From Pleodorina starrii (Eukaryota > Chlorophyta > Chlorophyceae > Chlamydomonadales > Volvocaceae): 64,000 nt of DNA. The DNA lies in the NCBI GenBank assembly GCA_030267565.1, contig BRXU01000018.1, positions 1,116,001 to 1,180,000 of the forward strand, read 5' to 3'. Shown in pieces: positions 45,454 through 59,687 of the stretch. Every line of letters begins with the position of its first letter. The stretch's first letter is position 1. A model generated the notes under the pieces. That model saw only the letters and a program-made list of their open reading frames with translations. It ran no database searches and was not told where the DNA came from. The translations under genes and the position numbers were made by a program.

Positions 45454-48400
45454 AGGGAGAAGAAGCGGCGGCGGCGACGGTGGCTCTTTGGTTTCGGGGC
45501 TGAGGAGGGAGGAAGGCAGTGGCTGCGCTGAGCTGGATTGGACTGGTTGTGGTAGTTGCGGCGGTTGTTGTCGCGGTGGTAGTGGCGGTTGTCGTCCCGG
45601 CGTGTTGCTGAGGGTGGCGGAGTCCCCTCGCGTTATTTGTACGGCGTTTTGTTCGGCTTTGCACGAGGGCGGGATACCAGGAATGTGGCCGTGTTACTAC
45701 TTCCAGGAATTGTAGTCAGTTGATCGCGGCAGTTATTTCGTTGTCGGTTGGACTGGTCACCTCCGTTGACCGTTGCCCGACGTGGAGGGTGGCCCGGATT
45801 CGGCGGATTGGAAGCAGTAGCGGAAAATAGCCAATAGGCTGGAAAACGTACGGCGAAATTGTACGATATCTCTGCGGAGGCATGCGGCGCGACGGCCTGG
45901 CGGTTGGTTGTTGGTTGTTGCGGGCGCCGCCGGCGGTCGTTTTGTCCGTTAGCGGTCGGCTGGGACCTGGGAGTAGGGAGCTAGGGACGGACCGGCAGAG
46001 AGGGACTATTATCATCATTAACATCATCATTAACGGCAGCGGCTTGTTTGTTTGTACACCGGGGGTTCTGCTGAATGGGAGGGGGCGAAAAGGCGGCGGC
46101 GGAAAGTAGTGCAATGCAGTGCTGGAGGAGGAGGAAGAGGAGGAGGAGGAGGAGGCTGGCGAAAGAGGCAGGCTGTCCCTGTCGTGATGGTGGTTGCGGT
46201 TGTGGTGGTTGCGGTGGTTGGGTTCCAGATCCTGCTGGGGGGACGAGACATCGAGATTCGAGGTCAGATTCTCCAGTACATGGACTATGGAATTTGAATT
46301 TCAGCTGTCGTAAATTCAAAAGAAGAGGTGGATCCCGGAAGGAGCCTTTCTGGAAGGTCCAGCAGAAAGAGGAGGACGGCTCCTGAAGGTGAAGGGCACC
46401 CTCCCTGCTGTCATGCTGTGGCTGCGGCCCGGGGGACTGGGCAGCTGCCCTGTGCGCGCCTATCGTCTTGCCGGCTGCGCGCAACGCAGCATCACGGTGT
46501 ATCGTACATCGTACATTCCGTACTGCGTTGTTTTTGGCGCGCTGCGGTCGGGGGTCCCGTCTCGCTTCCCGTCTGGCCGCCGCTGGCGCTGGCGCACGTG
46601 CACATGCACATGCCCATGCGGAAGCGTGTATTGATACGGTACTGTAAATTAATAAGGTGATGTAGTATCCCAACCACCCGACGACGACGACCCGAGACGA
46701 TTCAAGTCTGAGCCGCTTGGGGATCCTGTATCTACCGCAGTACACCCAAAGCAATTTGAAGGTTGTACGGCGGCCGTACTCGGGCAGCTCAGGGCTAGAC
46801 TGCGGCCAGGGAGGGCAGGCAGGATCGCAGGAAGCCTTTCCATCCGATATGCCCTTTCTTCCCCCCCCCCTCCGTGATCCATCAACATTGAACCATCCGA
46901 GGGAGCAGCCCATGCTGCCCGGCACCACCACCTCCGAGCTCTCCTCATGTCCTCAAACATACATACACACACACACACACACGAGCTGTTGAGCTTCTGG
47001 CCAGGAGCAATAGATCCTCCATAACGGTCACTACCGGATAACTGTCAACCACCGCCACACAAACCTGTGATGGTAGCGCCGGAAGCACGCTACAGTCTGT
47101 GTACACGAAATGAAGGTAACCCGTGCCTCGTCGAGGGCCGCCGGGAGCCGAGGCTGCCGCGTTCTGAGCCCGCTTCCTTAGAGGGAGGGGCCAGCGGGCA
47201 GCAAGCAGCTGCTGGCCCCGCGACGGCGAAGGGGCCCACCCATTCCTGCAGCCGTAAAGTGCCGTGCCTCGCAGGATGGATGCGCGGGAGGGAGGGAGGG
47301 AGGGAGGGGCTGGGGGGCGGCAACAAAGCAGATCGCGCGCTGTCGCGCCTTTCCGCTTTCAAGGGGTCACCGATATTTGGCATTTGGGAATATTGCGCGT
47401 CGCGTCGCGTTGTTGGATGGAAGTTTGACTGAGGGCCTGTTTCGGCAGCAGTGCCCGCCTTGCTTTTGGGTTTCGGGACCCCCGGGAAGATGCCCGTTCG
47501 GGTCCCCGTTCGTTTGTTCGGTCTGGAAAGTGGGTCGGGGACCCACACATCCAATTGCTGCTGGCGTCCCGTTCCAGCCTTGGGCACGGAAGATGCCTCC
47601 CAGGATGCGGAAACGTGGGACCTCTCGCTTCTTTACTTTTCTTCTCTGTTTTTGAGGGGTTGCAGGAATACCCAAGGGAATCCATCCATCTGCCCACCCA
47701 CCCCATTCCCTCGCAGGTCGTACGTCGCCTGTCGACAGGCGGAGGTTCCGCATCAACGGACGAATGCACGAACCGCGTCACTCCGCAAACCTCGGCCGGC
47801 GGGCATGGAAGTTGCTTCGTCAGGAAGAAGATGCTAACTGATGCTACGGAGGACGACCCCCGCCCAGCCGGCCTTCCTAGCAGCTTTCAAATTTCAAAAA
47901 GCCCGGCCCGGCGGCGACAGGCGCTCCTCACAGCTCGCACAGCTCGCACTTCGGTCGCTGTCAACACCAGCACACGTCAAAATCGTGTGATTGTTACCGC
48001 TGTCACCGAACAAGACTGTTACAAAAATCCTCAAACACCGACCGCAACCTCAGCAAGCCCGCTTCCAAGGTTTCGTTGCGATCATTGTAGAATTTGACGC
48101 AGGCGCAACTAGTGCGCAGGCGCTCGCTCGCGATCCCCTTTCCTAAGTCGTGCTCAGTCAGCCTCCAGCTACTGCTTTTTCGCTTCTGCAGCCACAACTA
48201 CGTTTTAAGCAAAGGAAATTAAAAGTAGCAACAATTTGATGCAAGGCAGGATTCCAGTCAAGTTTTGACGCAAGCAGCAGCACAGCCTGCATTCGTACCG
48301 CGACTCCGGACCCAGACACATCTGCAAGCGCTGCCCAAGTGCCTTCCCACAGAGGGGTACGACGAAAGGGGATGAATTTCATCCTGATTGCTGCGCCACT

Positions 48401-48730
48401 TATTTTGGCTCGTGCCGTCAGCTCCTCGGGCGGCCCAGGGGTGTGCCTCAACTATTCAGCCGACCCATGGGTCACATTCCCCCGCCCCCGCTCCTCTTAG
48501 CTGCCCGCGAATTACCCACTCTCTCCCTCTTCCTCTCGTCCCCATTATTCCCACACAAAAAAACACCACGCGCGCACACACACATGTATTACATATAAAA
48601 CGCGCTGTGTCTTGCCCTCACGCAGCTTCTGTCGTCGTCTCCTGTGTGTGGGAGCAACACAAAAGGACAGGCAGCGGCCCTGACGAGCTCCTCCGTGCCT
48701 CCACAACGACAATTCGAGCAACCCACCCAG
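45454..48730. other. Intergenic region UGP3 / RING-CH gene
   Basis: Left part is UGP3 downstream sequence. The right part is an AT-richer head that probably contains a promoter and an upstream exon of the RING-CH gene. An ATG at 48373 opens MNFILIAAPLILARAVSSSG, a hydrophobic leader whose phase would fit a CTCACGCAG acceptor at 48626, but this link is speculative. A GACCCATGGGTC near-palindrome lies at 48462-48473. A (GGAG)-type run is at 46120-46155. No other coding region is supported. Confidence 0.5.
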
Positions 48731-51844
<3,114 letters not shown>

Positions 51845-54186
51845 GGCGCGTCGCCTTATTCTTTCGGGGGAACCCCCGGGGGTGTGGGTGTGGGGGGCGG
51901 CCTGGTGAGGTGAGGTGAGGTGAGGCCAGGAACTTGCGGCGCCAGTTGTGTTGTTCAGTTGGGTGTGAGGTTCCGGATCGAGGCGTTGCAGGCGGTGGGG
52001 TTTCAGGGTATGCCCTGCGCGTGATGTTTGGTGGCGGTTTGGCGGGGATTGGTCGGTCGGTTGGTCGGTCAGAAGGTGCTGTGGATGGAAGGAGCTTCCC
52101 CCTCCCCCTCCCACACACACACACACACACAACACACACAACATATACACGGACGAAGGGAAGTCTTCATGAAGCGCGCAACAAAGCGGCGCTGGTCTGG
52201 CAAACATCATACTACCAGAACCGTACCGTATTTTTCGACAACGGTATACGATTGCGCTACAAGTACAAACTACCGTATCGTACTGTACTGCAAGAGTCGT
52301 GATCGGGAACGCCGCCTGCTGGTGCGCACGAAGCGCGGGGCGCGAGCGCAGGGCGACGATGGAGGGCGCCCTGAAAAGAGTGTGCGGCCCCAGTAAGAAA
52401 CTGTGATCTATCGGTATCGATTTCGGTGCGAGGCGGTCAACGGTAGGAGTCAAACTTTGACTCCATGCAGAGGCGGGGGAAGTTTCAAGTTTGTGATGGC
52501 TCCGGAACCGACGGTTAGTATTTTGTTTGCGGGCGGTGGCTCCGTGCCGCCTGCATATCAGGAGATTCAAGCCAGCAGTGGCAATGACGATGATGCCATG
52601 ATGAGACCCCAAGACGGGGGCGGATGGTGAGACCTGGCGCTGATGTGAAGAAAAAGAGATCGTAAATGGGCAACAAAGAGGGCTCATAATTGTGTGTGTG
52701 TGTGCGCGCCTGTGTGTGTATGGTGCTGTTGCGGTTGGTACAGTAGGCTCCAGGGGTCCGGAGGAGCAGAGCCAAAGGGCCAGCTGGCCCTTACTGCACC
52801 CTGGGCGTGCCTCGACAGTAACGACCGGCCCACGTCGGTTGGTTGGTTATTTGGTTGGGGGGGGCGCCGCCTGGGTTATTGGGGGTTGTTATGTTTGTTC
52901 CAGGGGGTTAGGCGGTTCAGAGTCGAGACCCTCGTCCGGCCGCAAGGTAGAGCCAGAGCGTACCAGCTGGCCGGGCGCTGGCCCCCCCCTCCCTCCGTGT
53001 CTCGCCCCATCACGTGTGTGCACCTTATTGTAACGCACATGCATGCACACAACCGCAGGAAGGGACGGTCTTGCCCAACCGACGCCCAGCCTCTCGGGGT
53101 CCCGTCAACAGAGACGTAACTCTCGGCTCCCATGTATGCCGACTCCGCACCGCACCTAGCGCGGAGTGCTTGTAATGCCCCCTTGCACAAAACAGGAGTG
53201 CAAGGGGGCATGGCAAGATGGCGGTCAGAGGTGGCGAGGCCTGGGCGCCATACAGCAGTACCGGGTTGTGCCCTTTGGCGGCAGCAGGCGACGGTGCGCT
53301 CGAGCACGCGCTACCAAGGGAACGGCAGCACCCTGTAGGCAAACATAGCGGCTACGGCGTTAAGGCTAGAGCCCATGTTAGAAATGGAGCAGTAAAATTG
53401 GCAACGCTTAGGTAACCGGCCGATCGCAACCCCACAACGGCCTTGGAATTGACAGCTGCCGTGAGTACGGCGAAGATACTTAACCTCTGGCATGCCTACA
53501 TGATTCAAGTCATATACATGCAAAACAGCAATATGGTAGTCTTGTATATATGCTTGTATACAAGTGAAGGCACAATAACTGTCCGTTGATTAGAAACGAA
53601 ACAACCCTAAGGCAAAGAGCGAAGGTGCAAGACGCAACACAGCTGCAACGCTAGGTATCTTGCGTTATGATATAGGTCGATACAATCAAGGCTTGAAGCC
53701 CGCGCGTGCAGAATAGTAAACCAGTGAAGCTATGTTATACGTATGTTCTTGCGGACACACAGCGGCGACGGCCACCGCATTCTACAAACATCTGGCGGCA
53801 TCAAAAGGTATTGCTGAACATCTCGACGTGCGTGTCAAAATCGTTCCTTCATCCCGCTTTTTCGTGCAGAGTCGGGTGCTGGGCACCAACTCATGCACGC
53901 TCGATTCTCTGATAAGCCAAGCAAATCTGGAGCTAGGGCGGATGATGTGGCACAGGTGTGACCGACCCACAATTTGCGGAGCGATTTGAGGGTGTGTGCG
54001 TTCTCCCCCGTAGGGGGTCGACCGTCTACCAGGCATGGTGGGGCATATCGTTCTTGCTAATAGACCAAACAAACTATAAATAAACGTTTATACACTATAA
54101 TTCGTGCGCACTCCGAAGGGGTGAATTTTAACGACTTGATTCCCCCGACATCCTTTCATCGAAACTACCTGCCTGCATACCCGCAG
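51845..54186. other. Intergenic region RING-CH / reticulon gene
   Basis: Downstream region of the RING-CH gene, then an AT-richer head. A plus ORF at 53732-53989 (85 codons, begins MLYVCSCGHTAATATAFYKH) has balanced codon use but no recognised relatives, and its only good donor (53955) does not match the phase of the next gene. It is a possible small gene, weakly supported. Confidence 0.35.
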
Positions 54187-57100
54187 ATGCCGTCTAGCCG
54201 GCAGGCCTCCGGAACAGCGGCTTGGGTCGACGAATACCTGATGGTCGATCAGCGCGATGACACCGCCGCGCAAGGGCCTCATGGGCACCTCCCGGTCAGC
54301 TCCGCACCCCCCGCGCCTGCGCTCCGGCACCCGCCTCAGCAACCCCCCTCCGGCAGCGGCCTAGAGGATGTGCCGCTGCGGGAGCTGCAGGGGGTGTCCC
54401 AGAGCTGGAGAAGCATGGGGCGATCGCGCAGCGGCGCCATCGGGCGGCCGCCACTCCCTGCCGCCCGTGTCAACAGCGCCCCTGCGGCTGCTCGTGCTGG
54501 TGCTGGCGCTGATGCAGCGGAGCCGCCGGAGCCGGCGCTTGAGTCGGGTGCGCAGTGTTTTGGGATTTTTCTCAGGAAGTACGGGAAGCTCTACGGCGCT
54601 ACGGCGCTGGCAACGAGTGGTATACTTTGGGGCATCGAACCCCGTCTCGCCAAAGAGCCGTTGGCCGGGTCGGCCGCATGCACGCCGGCGGGCCTACAAG
54701 CCGCGGGCCCGCATGGCGTATTTTGCCAAGCGATCCACATCGCTCCCCATCCGCCCGAGATTCCACAAATTCTTTCCTTGTCGTGCCGCCCGCGCCGTCA
54801 TGCCGCCCGCGCCCGTCGTGCCGCCCGCGCCGCTGTGACCCACATGCCAGCCGTGAGCGCGCCGCGAGCGCACCCTCCCACAGGTCCCAGCCTCCCCGAC
54901 CCACATCGCAGATCGCAACCCACAACACCGCCTCGCCCCTCCCAGCCCGTCCTCAATCCTAGACGCCCATCCTTGCCCTCCGAAACCTCCTTCTCCCTCG
55001 TCCGCTCCCTGCTCAGACGAGGTAGAGCTTGTTGAGCACATCCGGGACTCGCGGCCGAGCAACTCGGGTGCGAGCCGCGGAGGCGCCGGCACCGGCACCG
55101 GCGGCACCGCCGCGCAGGCCGCTCTGCGCGTGTCAGGCAGCGTCGTGAATGCCATGGTGGTGGGGCTCAGCCCCTGGCGCTGGTTCGGAAACGGCAGCGG
55201 CGGCGGCGTTGGCGGCGGCCCAGCAGACGGGCTGGTTCCGGAGCATTTTAACGGCGGGGCGCCGTACGCGGGGGGCCTCGCGGCGCAGGCAGACCCGCTG
55301 GGTGCGCCGCCCGCCGCCGGCGAAGTGACGGGGGAGGTGAGCGATGCCGGCGGGAGGACGTTGCTGCAGGCCCCCACCTTGCTGCTCCTCTAGCGTGTGC
55401 GGCAGCGCCACAATCCGCCCAGTCAGCCCTGCGGCCCTGCGGCTGCGGTCATCGCCAGTGGCAGCAGCTCGCAAGGCCCCCCTCCCCCGCAGCAACGTCC
55501 GCAGTGACTCATTTTTATATGAGGGAGCATATCACTCCCTAACTCTCCCCCGCAAGGCCGCAACCCCCGCTCTTATCCCGCGGCCTCCCGGCCGTCGCGC
55601 CCGCGTGCCCAAAACTTGTCAACCTCTCCCCTCTCCCCGTCGCCACTGCCGCCGCCACCGCAGGTGGGTCCTCGCCTCGGCTGTCTCCTGCAGGAGCACG
55701 TCCCCGACTCGCCCGCGGCGTCGCTGGACGCTGCGCATGCGGTTCGGGACGTGCTCATCTGGCGGAACCCCTGGCGCACCAGCCGCGTGTTTGGCGCGGG
55801 GCTCTACGCGGCGGTCTGCGCGCGGCAGCTGGCGAAAGGTGGGTCCTCGCGCGGACCCTGCGAGGCGAAAGAACCGTGAGAATGAGTGAATGTGTGTGGG
55901 GGTGGGAGGGGGGGTACAGCGGTACACTGTGGAACGGAAGTGCACATGAAGAGCGGGTGCAATGTGGAAGGGAACCGCACGCTTGAAAGGGTAGTGTGCG
56001 GAGGGACCGTGGATGGAAAGGGGTCCGGGTAGTGTGAAGGAGGGATCGAAGCACGGTGCGGGGACCAGCCAGGTCCGGGCAGGGGGCAGGGGGAGGCTGC
56101 GGGCCCTCGCGTCTGTCATCGTGCGCACCAAGCTCGCTCCCGAGGAGCCAACTTGCGCCAAACGCGCCAACTGCCAGGATGGTGCCGACAAGGGGGCGCC
56201 CTGCTGCCCGCCGCCCCTTCCGTTCCCCCCTCCGGCGGGCACATTCGGCACGGGGCACGAGTGGCGCCGAGTGGGGGCTGCCGGTCTCTGTACGTCTGTA
56301 GCCTCCTTGGGGCCTGGCGGTCCGCGCTCGCCGGCCGAGCCGTCGCAGCCTTCGGCTCCATGGGTCCAGGCCATGGGCCCTATGCTCCTCTCCGGTGCCG
56401 TGAGACTCCCCTCTGTTTCTCCCCTCTGTCTCCTCTGTGGGTCCGTGGGTCTTCGGCCTCGCTACGCTGTGGGGTCGACCACTGCTGGATCTCCGGAGGC
56501 CGTTCCCCGCTATGTCACGACGCTGTGTTACGTCATGTTGTGAAGTTTGTGCGCCTTGGGATGAAACTGCGCCATCGTCTTTGCCGCGCCCTCGCGTGCG
56601 TGCATGCGCGCATGTGTGCGTGCGTGCATGTGTGCCTGGCTGCCTGCAGGCCACGAGCTGCTGCAGCCCTCCACCGCCATCTTTGCGCTCTGCTTCACTC
56701 TGCTGCTCCGAAACGTGGTACGGCAGGCCGCGGCCACTTACCGGCGTAATCTTCACCACCACCAGCAGCAAGAGCAGCAGCAGGGGCAGGAGGGGCAGCG
56801 GGAGGGGCAGCGGGAGTCGCAGGGCGGACAGGCGGTGGCGATGGCGGTGGCGGCGGTGCGGGCTGCGGCAGGGGAGGCGGAGGCGTGTTCATCGCCCAGC
56901 CAATTGGCGTTGGATGCTGCGGAGGTGGAACGGCGGCAGGTGCGACATGCCAGATCGTATCTATCGCAGCGCACCTGCCCCCAAGTGCCCCTGCCCTGCC
57001 CTATTGACCGTTCACATGCGTTGAAGCGCCTGAGTGTGTGTTGTTTGGTCCCGTTGGGCCACAGAGCACAGAGCACGGACGCTTCGTGCCATCCCTACCC

Positions 57101-58312
57101 CTCCTTCCCCGCGCCCCAACCCCACCCCCCCAAGCGCCTGGGGCTCCCCTTCACTTACCCACCAGCCACAATCCTCCCTCGCCACCATCACCACCACCTC
57201 CCCACCCCGACCCGCCTCCGTCCCACCGCTGCGCCACCATCTTTGTTAACCCCTCCCCCACCATCTTTATGAACCCCTCCCCCACCAACCCCACCACCAC
57301 CAACCCCTCCCCCACCAACCCCCCCCCCCGCTTTATACCCCACCAACCCCTCCCCCACCAACCCCTCCCCCCCCACCAACCCCTCTCCCACCAACCACTC
57401 CCCCTAACCCCACCACCACCACCACAACCCAGGCCGCCCTGCAGCTGCAACAGCGCGTGGAGACGGTGTTGCAGGGGGTGGCGCTGGGGGCTGCGCGGTA
57501 CGGCGCTGCGCTTCTGGTGCTGGGCGTGGGGCTGCTGAGCGGCCGCCGCGCCATCACATCTGCGCTGGTGGCGGCGCTGCTGTGGCTGGGCATGGTGATC
57601 GGGGAGCTGCGCCTCATATCGCAGGTGGGGGGTGAGGGTGGTTTGGGGGCGGTTTGGGGGGAATACGCCGGAGACCGTGAACAGTTAGGTGGGTTAGGGG
57701 AAGGGGAGGGAGGGCGCAGTAAGGGTGAGCTGCGGCTCGTGTCGCAGGCGGGGGGGAGACTCGTGGCATGGGCAGCTTAGGGCTGGCGCCCTGGGGCGCG
57801 GCCCGGCCACGCCCGCAGCCAATTCCGCCGCTGCCTCATTGCCAGTTACACCTTTGGCTCCCCGGCGTGTACTGCTTTGATGGAGCTATCCCCTTACTTC
57901 GCGTGCGCGCACCGGGCGCAGGGCACCGGATTTGGAGACCGCCCTTCCCCCACCGCTGCGGTTTCATCTGTATGCCTCCCTCCCCACCCCCCTCACCCCG
58001 CAGCCCACCTTCTGGCTGCTCTGCTACGTCGCCGCCTTCACCGTCCCCGCCGCCTACTACCGCTGCCGGCCCGCCATGGACGCCGGCGTGGAGACGGCGC
58101 TGCGCTTCGTGGCGCGCGTGCTGCTCAGCGGCAGCCGCGCCTCGCTGGCGGCCGCCGGCGGCGTGGCGGCGGTGCTGCTGGCGGCGCTGCCGCTGAACTT
58201 TGTGCTGCGAGCCAGCCTGGCGGCCGCCGCATCGTTCGCTGTGCTGCTGTGGCAGAGCGAGCTGGGGGCGCATGCGCGCGCGCACGCGCGGGCGCCGCCG
58301 CCGCCGCCGTAG
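54187..58312 (+). CDS. Reticulon-like ER membrane protein, 6 exons
   Basis: Exons: 54187-54547, 55017-55336, 55664-55838, 56650-56939, 57433-57624, 58004-58312 (548 aa). Reticulons wedge into the ER membrane and curve tubules. The reticulon homology region starts at VRDVLIWRNPWRTSRVFGAG in exon 3. Its first hydrophobic hairpin continues in exon 4 (STAIFALCFTLLLRNVV). A hydrophilic Gln/Gly/Glu-rich loop follows. The second hairpin is in exons 5-6 (LLVLGVGLLSGRRAITSALV, then TFWLLCYVAAFTVPAAYYRC, with the family's TVP/Y motif). A further hydrophobic C-terminal stretch (LAAAASFAVLLW) follows. The N-terminal half is Ala/Gly/Pro-rich and probably disordered. The ATG at 54187 follows a CCCGCAG acceptor-like sequence, so an upstream exon is possible. 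Confidence 0.85.
55514..55545 (+). repeat. Intron module A copy
   Basis: GGGAGCATATCACTCCCTAAC in reticulon intron 2, about 120 nt before the exon 3 acceptor. It is followed by its own CGCAAG acceptor-like end at 55555, but that site leads into the wrong reading frame. Confidence 0.88.
57216..57252 (+). repeat. Intron module C copy (diverged)
   Basis: ACCGCTGCGCCACCATCTTT then GTTAACCCC in reticulon intron 4. A CCCCTCCCCCACCAA-type low-complexity tract follows to the acceptor. Confidence 0.65.
57722..57753 (+). repeat. Partial duplicate of a reticulon exon end inside the next intron
   Basis: GGTGAGCTGCGGCTCGTGTC then GCAGGCGGGG resembles the end of exon 5 plus donor at 57601-57630. The duplicated donor reads GC instead of GT. 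Confidence 0.7.
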
Positions 58313-59687
58313 GCGGCGGCGGCGTCGGGGGCGACGTCGGTGGCCCTGGCGGGCAGGAGGCAGCATGGGGGGTTGCCACAGTGCGGGAGGGGCTGGGCGA
58401 CGGCGGCGGGGGCGGGGCCAAGCTGCTGGCGGGCGGCTCGCAGCTGCAGCAGGCCCCCAATAGTGTGGGGAGCAGCTTTCATTTGATGTGGAGTAGTGCA
58501 ATGTGTAGGAGTAGAGTAGTAGTAGTAGTAGTAGTAGGTAGTAGCGCGATGCTTCTTTAGTACCCGACTGGTTGCAGCAAGCAGCGTGCCGGGTCCCTGG
58601 GAGCTGGTAGGTGATAGCCATGACGTCCAGAAGTATAGCCAAAGACCAGGTTAGGTACAGTAGGTTTGTAGGGGGGAGAGGAGGGGAGGGGCGAGGGCGG
58701 GGGGTTTGGGGACCGGGCTGAGGAACGGAGACCGGGGGAAATGAGAGATTGGGGATGGGGATCGCGTCTTCGTTTCGACGGGCGAGGGCTGTTCAGGGTG
58801 GGGAGAGCCTCGGGTGCAAGGACGGGTGTGTGTTGCGCGCTGTTCGGCTGCCGTTCGAGCTGCCCTGTCGCCTTCCCAGGTGCTCTTACAATGCCGAATG
58901 TGTGCATAGCCTGCGTTGCGTTGCGGGCTCGCACCGGTGAGCGGCTGGGATGATGCATGGGGAGGCTTGCTACTGCCATTCCGAAAGCGTTCTGGCGCCC
59001 GTGCTCGGGAAGGGGGTAGTGGGGTTTGATTGCAGGGGTGCACGACAACGGGGGAGGGAATATATTATCAGTACTTGAGTGGTATTGGGCTGCCTCCGAG
59101 CGCCTGGAAAGCATGCGTATGGAACTTCGACCGGTAGCTCTTGCGAACTGCGTATGACATTCCCGCATGTGGGGTGCACATCCCGGTTGCACGTGTGCAC
59201 CGGTTGAAGTAGCCGTTTTAATGATTGCGTAAGTATACGTATGAAGGAATGTGTAAACGTTTTGTTATTCGAGGTTTGCGTACTGCTGAGGTTTCGTTTC
59301 GTATTTGTTGGGCGAAGGTGGGCGGACAACGGTTAACGGCAAGGAGCATTTGCCGAGTGCCGGCCGTCGTATGTGTAACTTTTCGGCAACTTGCGGGGTA
59401 CGGTGTTGCCGGCGGGAAAGCCAACACGCTCAAGCCGTCAGTCTAAGCTGTATACCCAGCTGCGTATTAGTTTCACCGTCGCCCGCCAGTGTTTGAGGAC
59501 AGACACCAATTACGCAGAGATTACCACGCCCGTGCGACAAAATATTCTTTGAACCTCAAATTGCGACTGAACATTTTTCTTCACATTACGGGTCAAGGGG
59601 TCATAGCTTCGCTGCACTCGGAGATTCTACGACTCGCTGCTGCAAGCGCAGCAACATACGTTTACTAGTGTTACAACAAAGTTGCTT
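58313..59687. other. Intergenic region reticulon / secreted-protein gene
   Basis: Contains a short (TAG)n run at 58510-58545, GC-rich sequence to about 58,950, then an AT-richer head toward 59,688 that is probably the next promoter. No supported coding region. Confidence 0.55.

Noticed and set aside
45981..46931. 316-residue minus-strand open frame
   Set aside because: It lies in UGP3 downstream DNA, shows no motif, and its hydrophobic run comes from a GGAG microsatellite.
48644..48646. Start of the RING-CH protein at 48644
   Set aside because: The codon is GTG, not ATG. The first in-frame ATG is 48731, or the start lies in an upstream exon.
55556..55663. Extra reticulon exon starting after the CGCAAG that follows module A
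   Set aside because: It enters in the wrong frame for the reticulon domain and has no donor that restores it.
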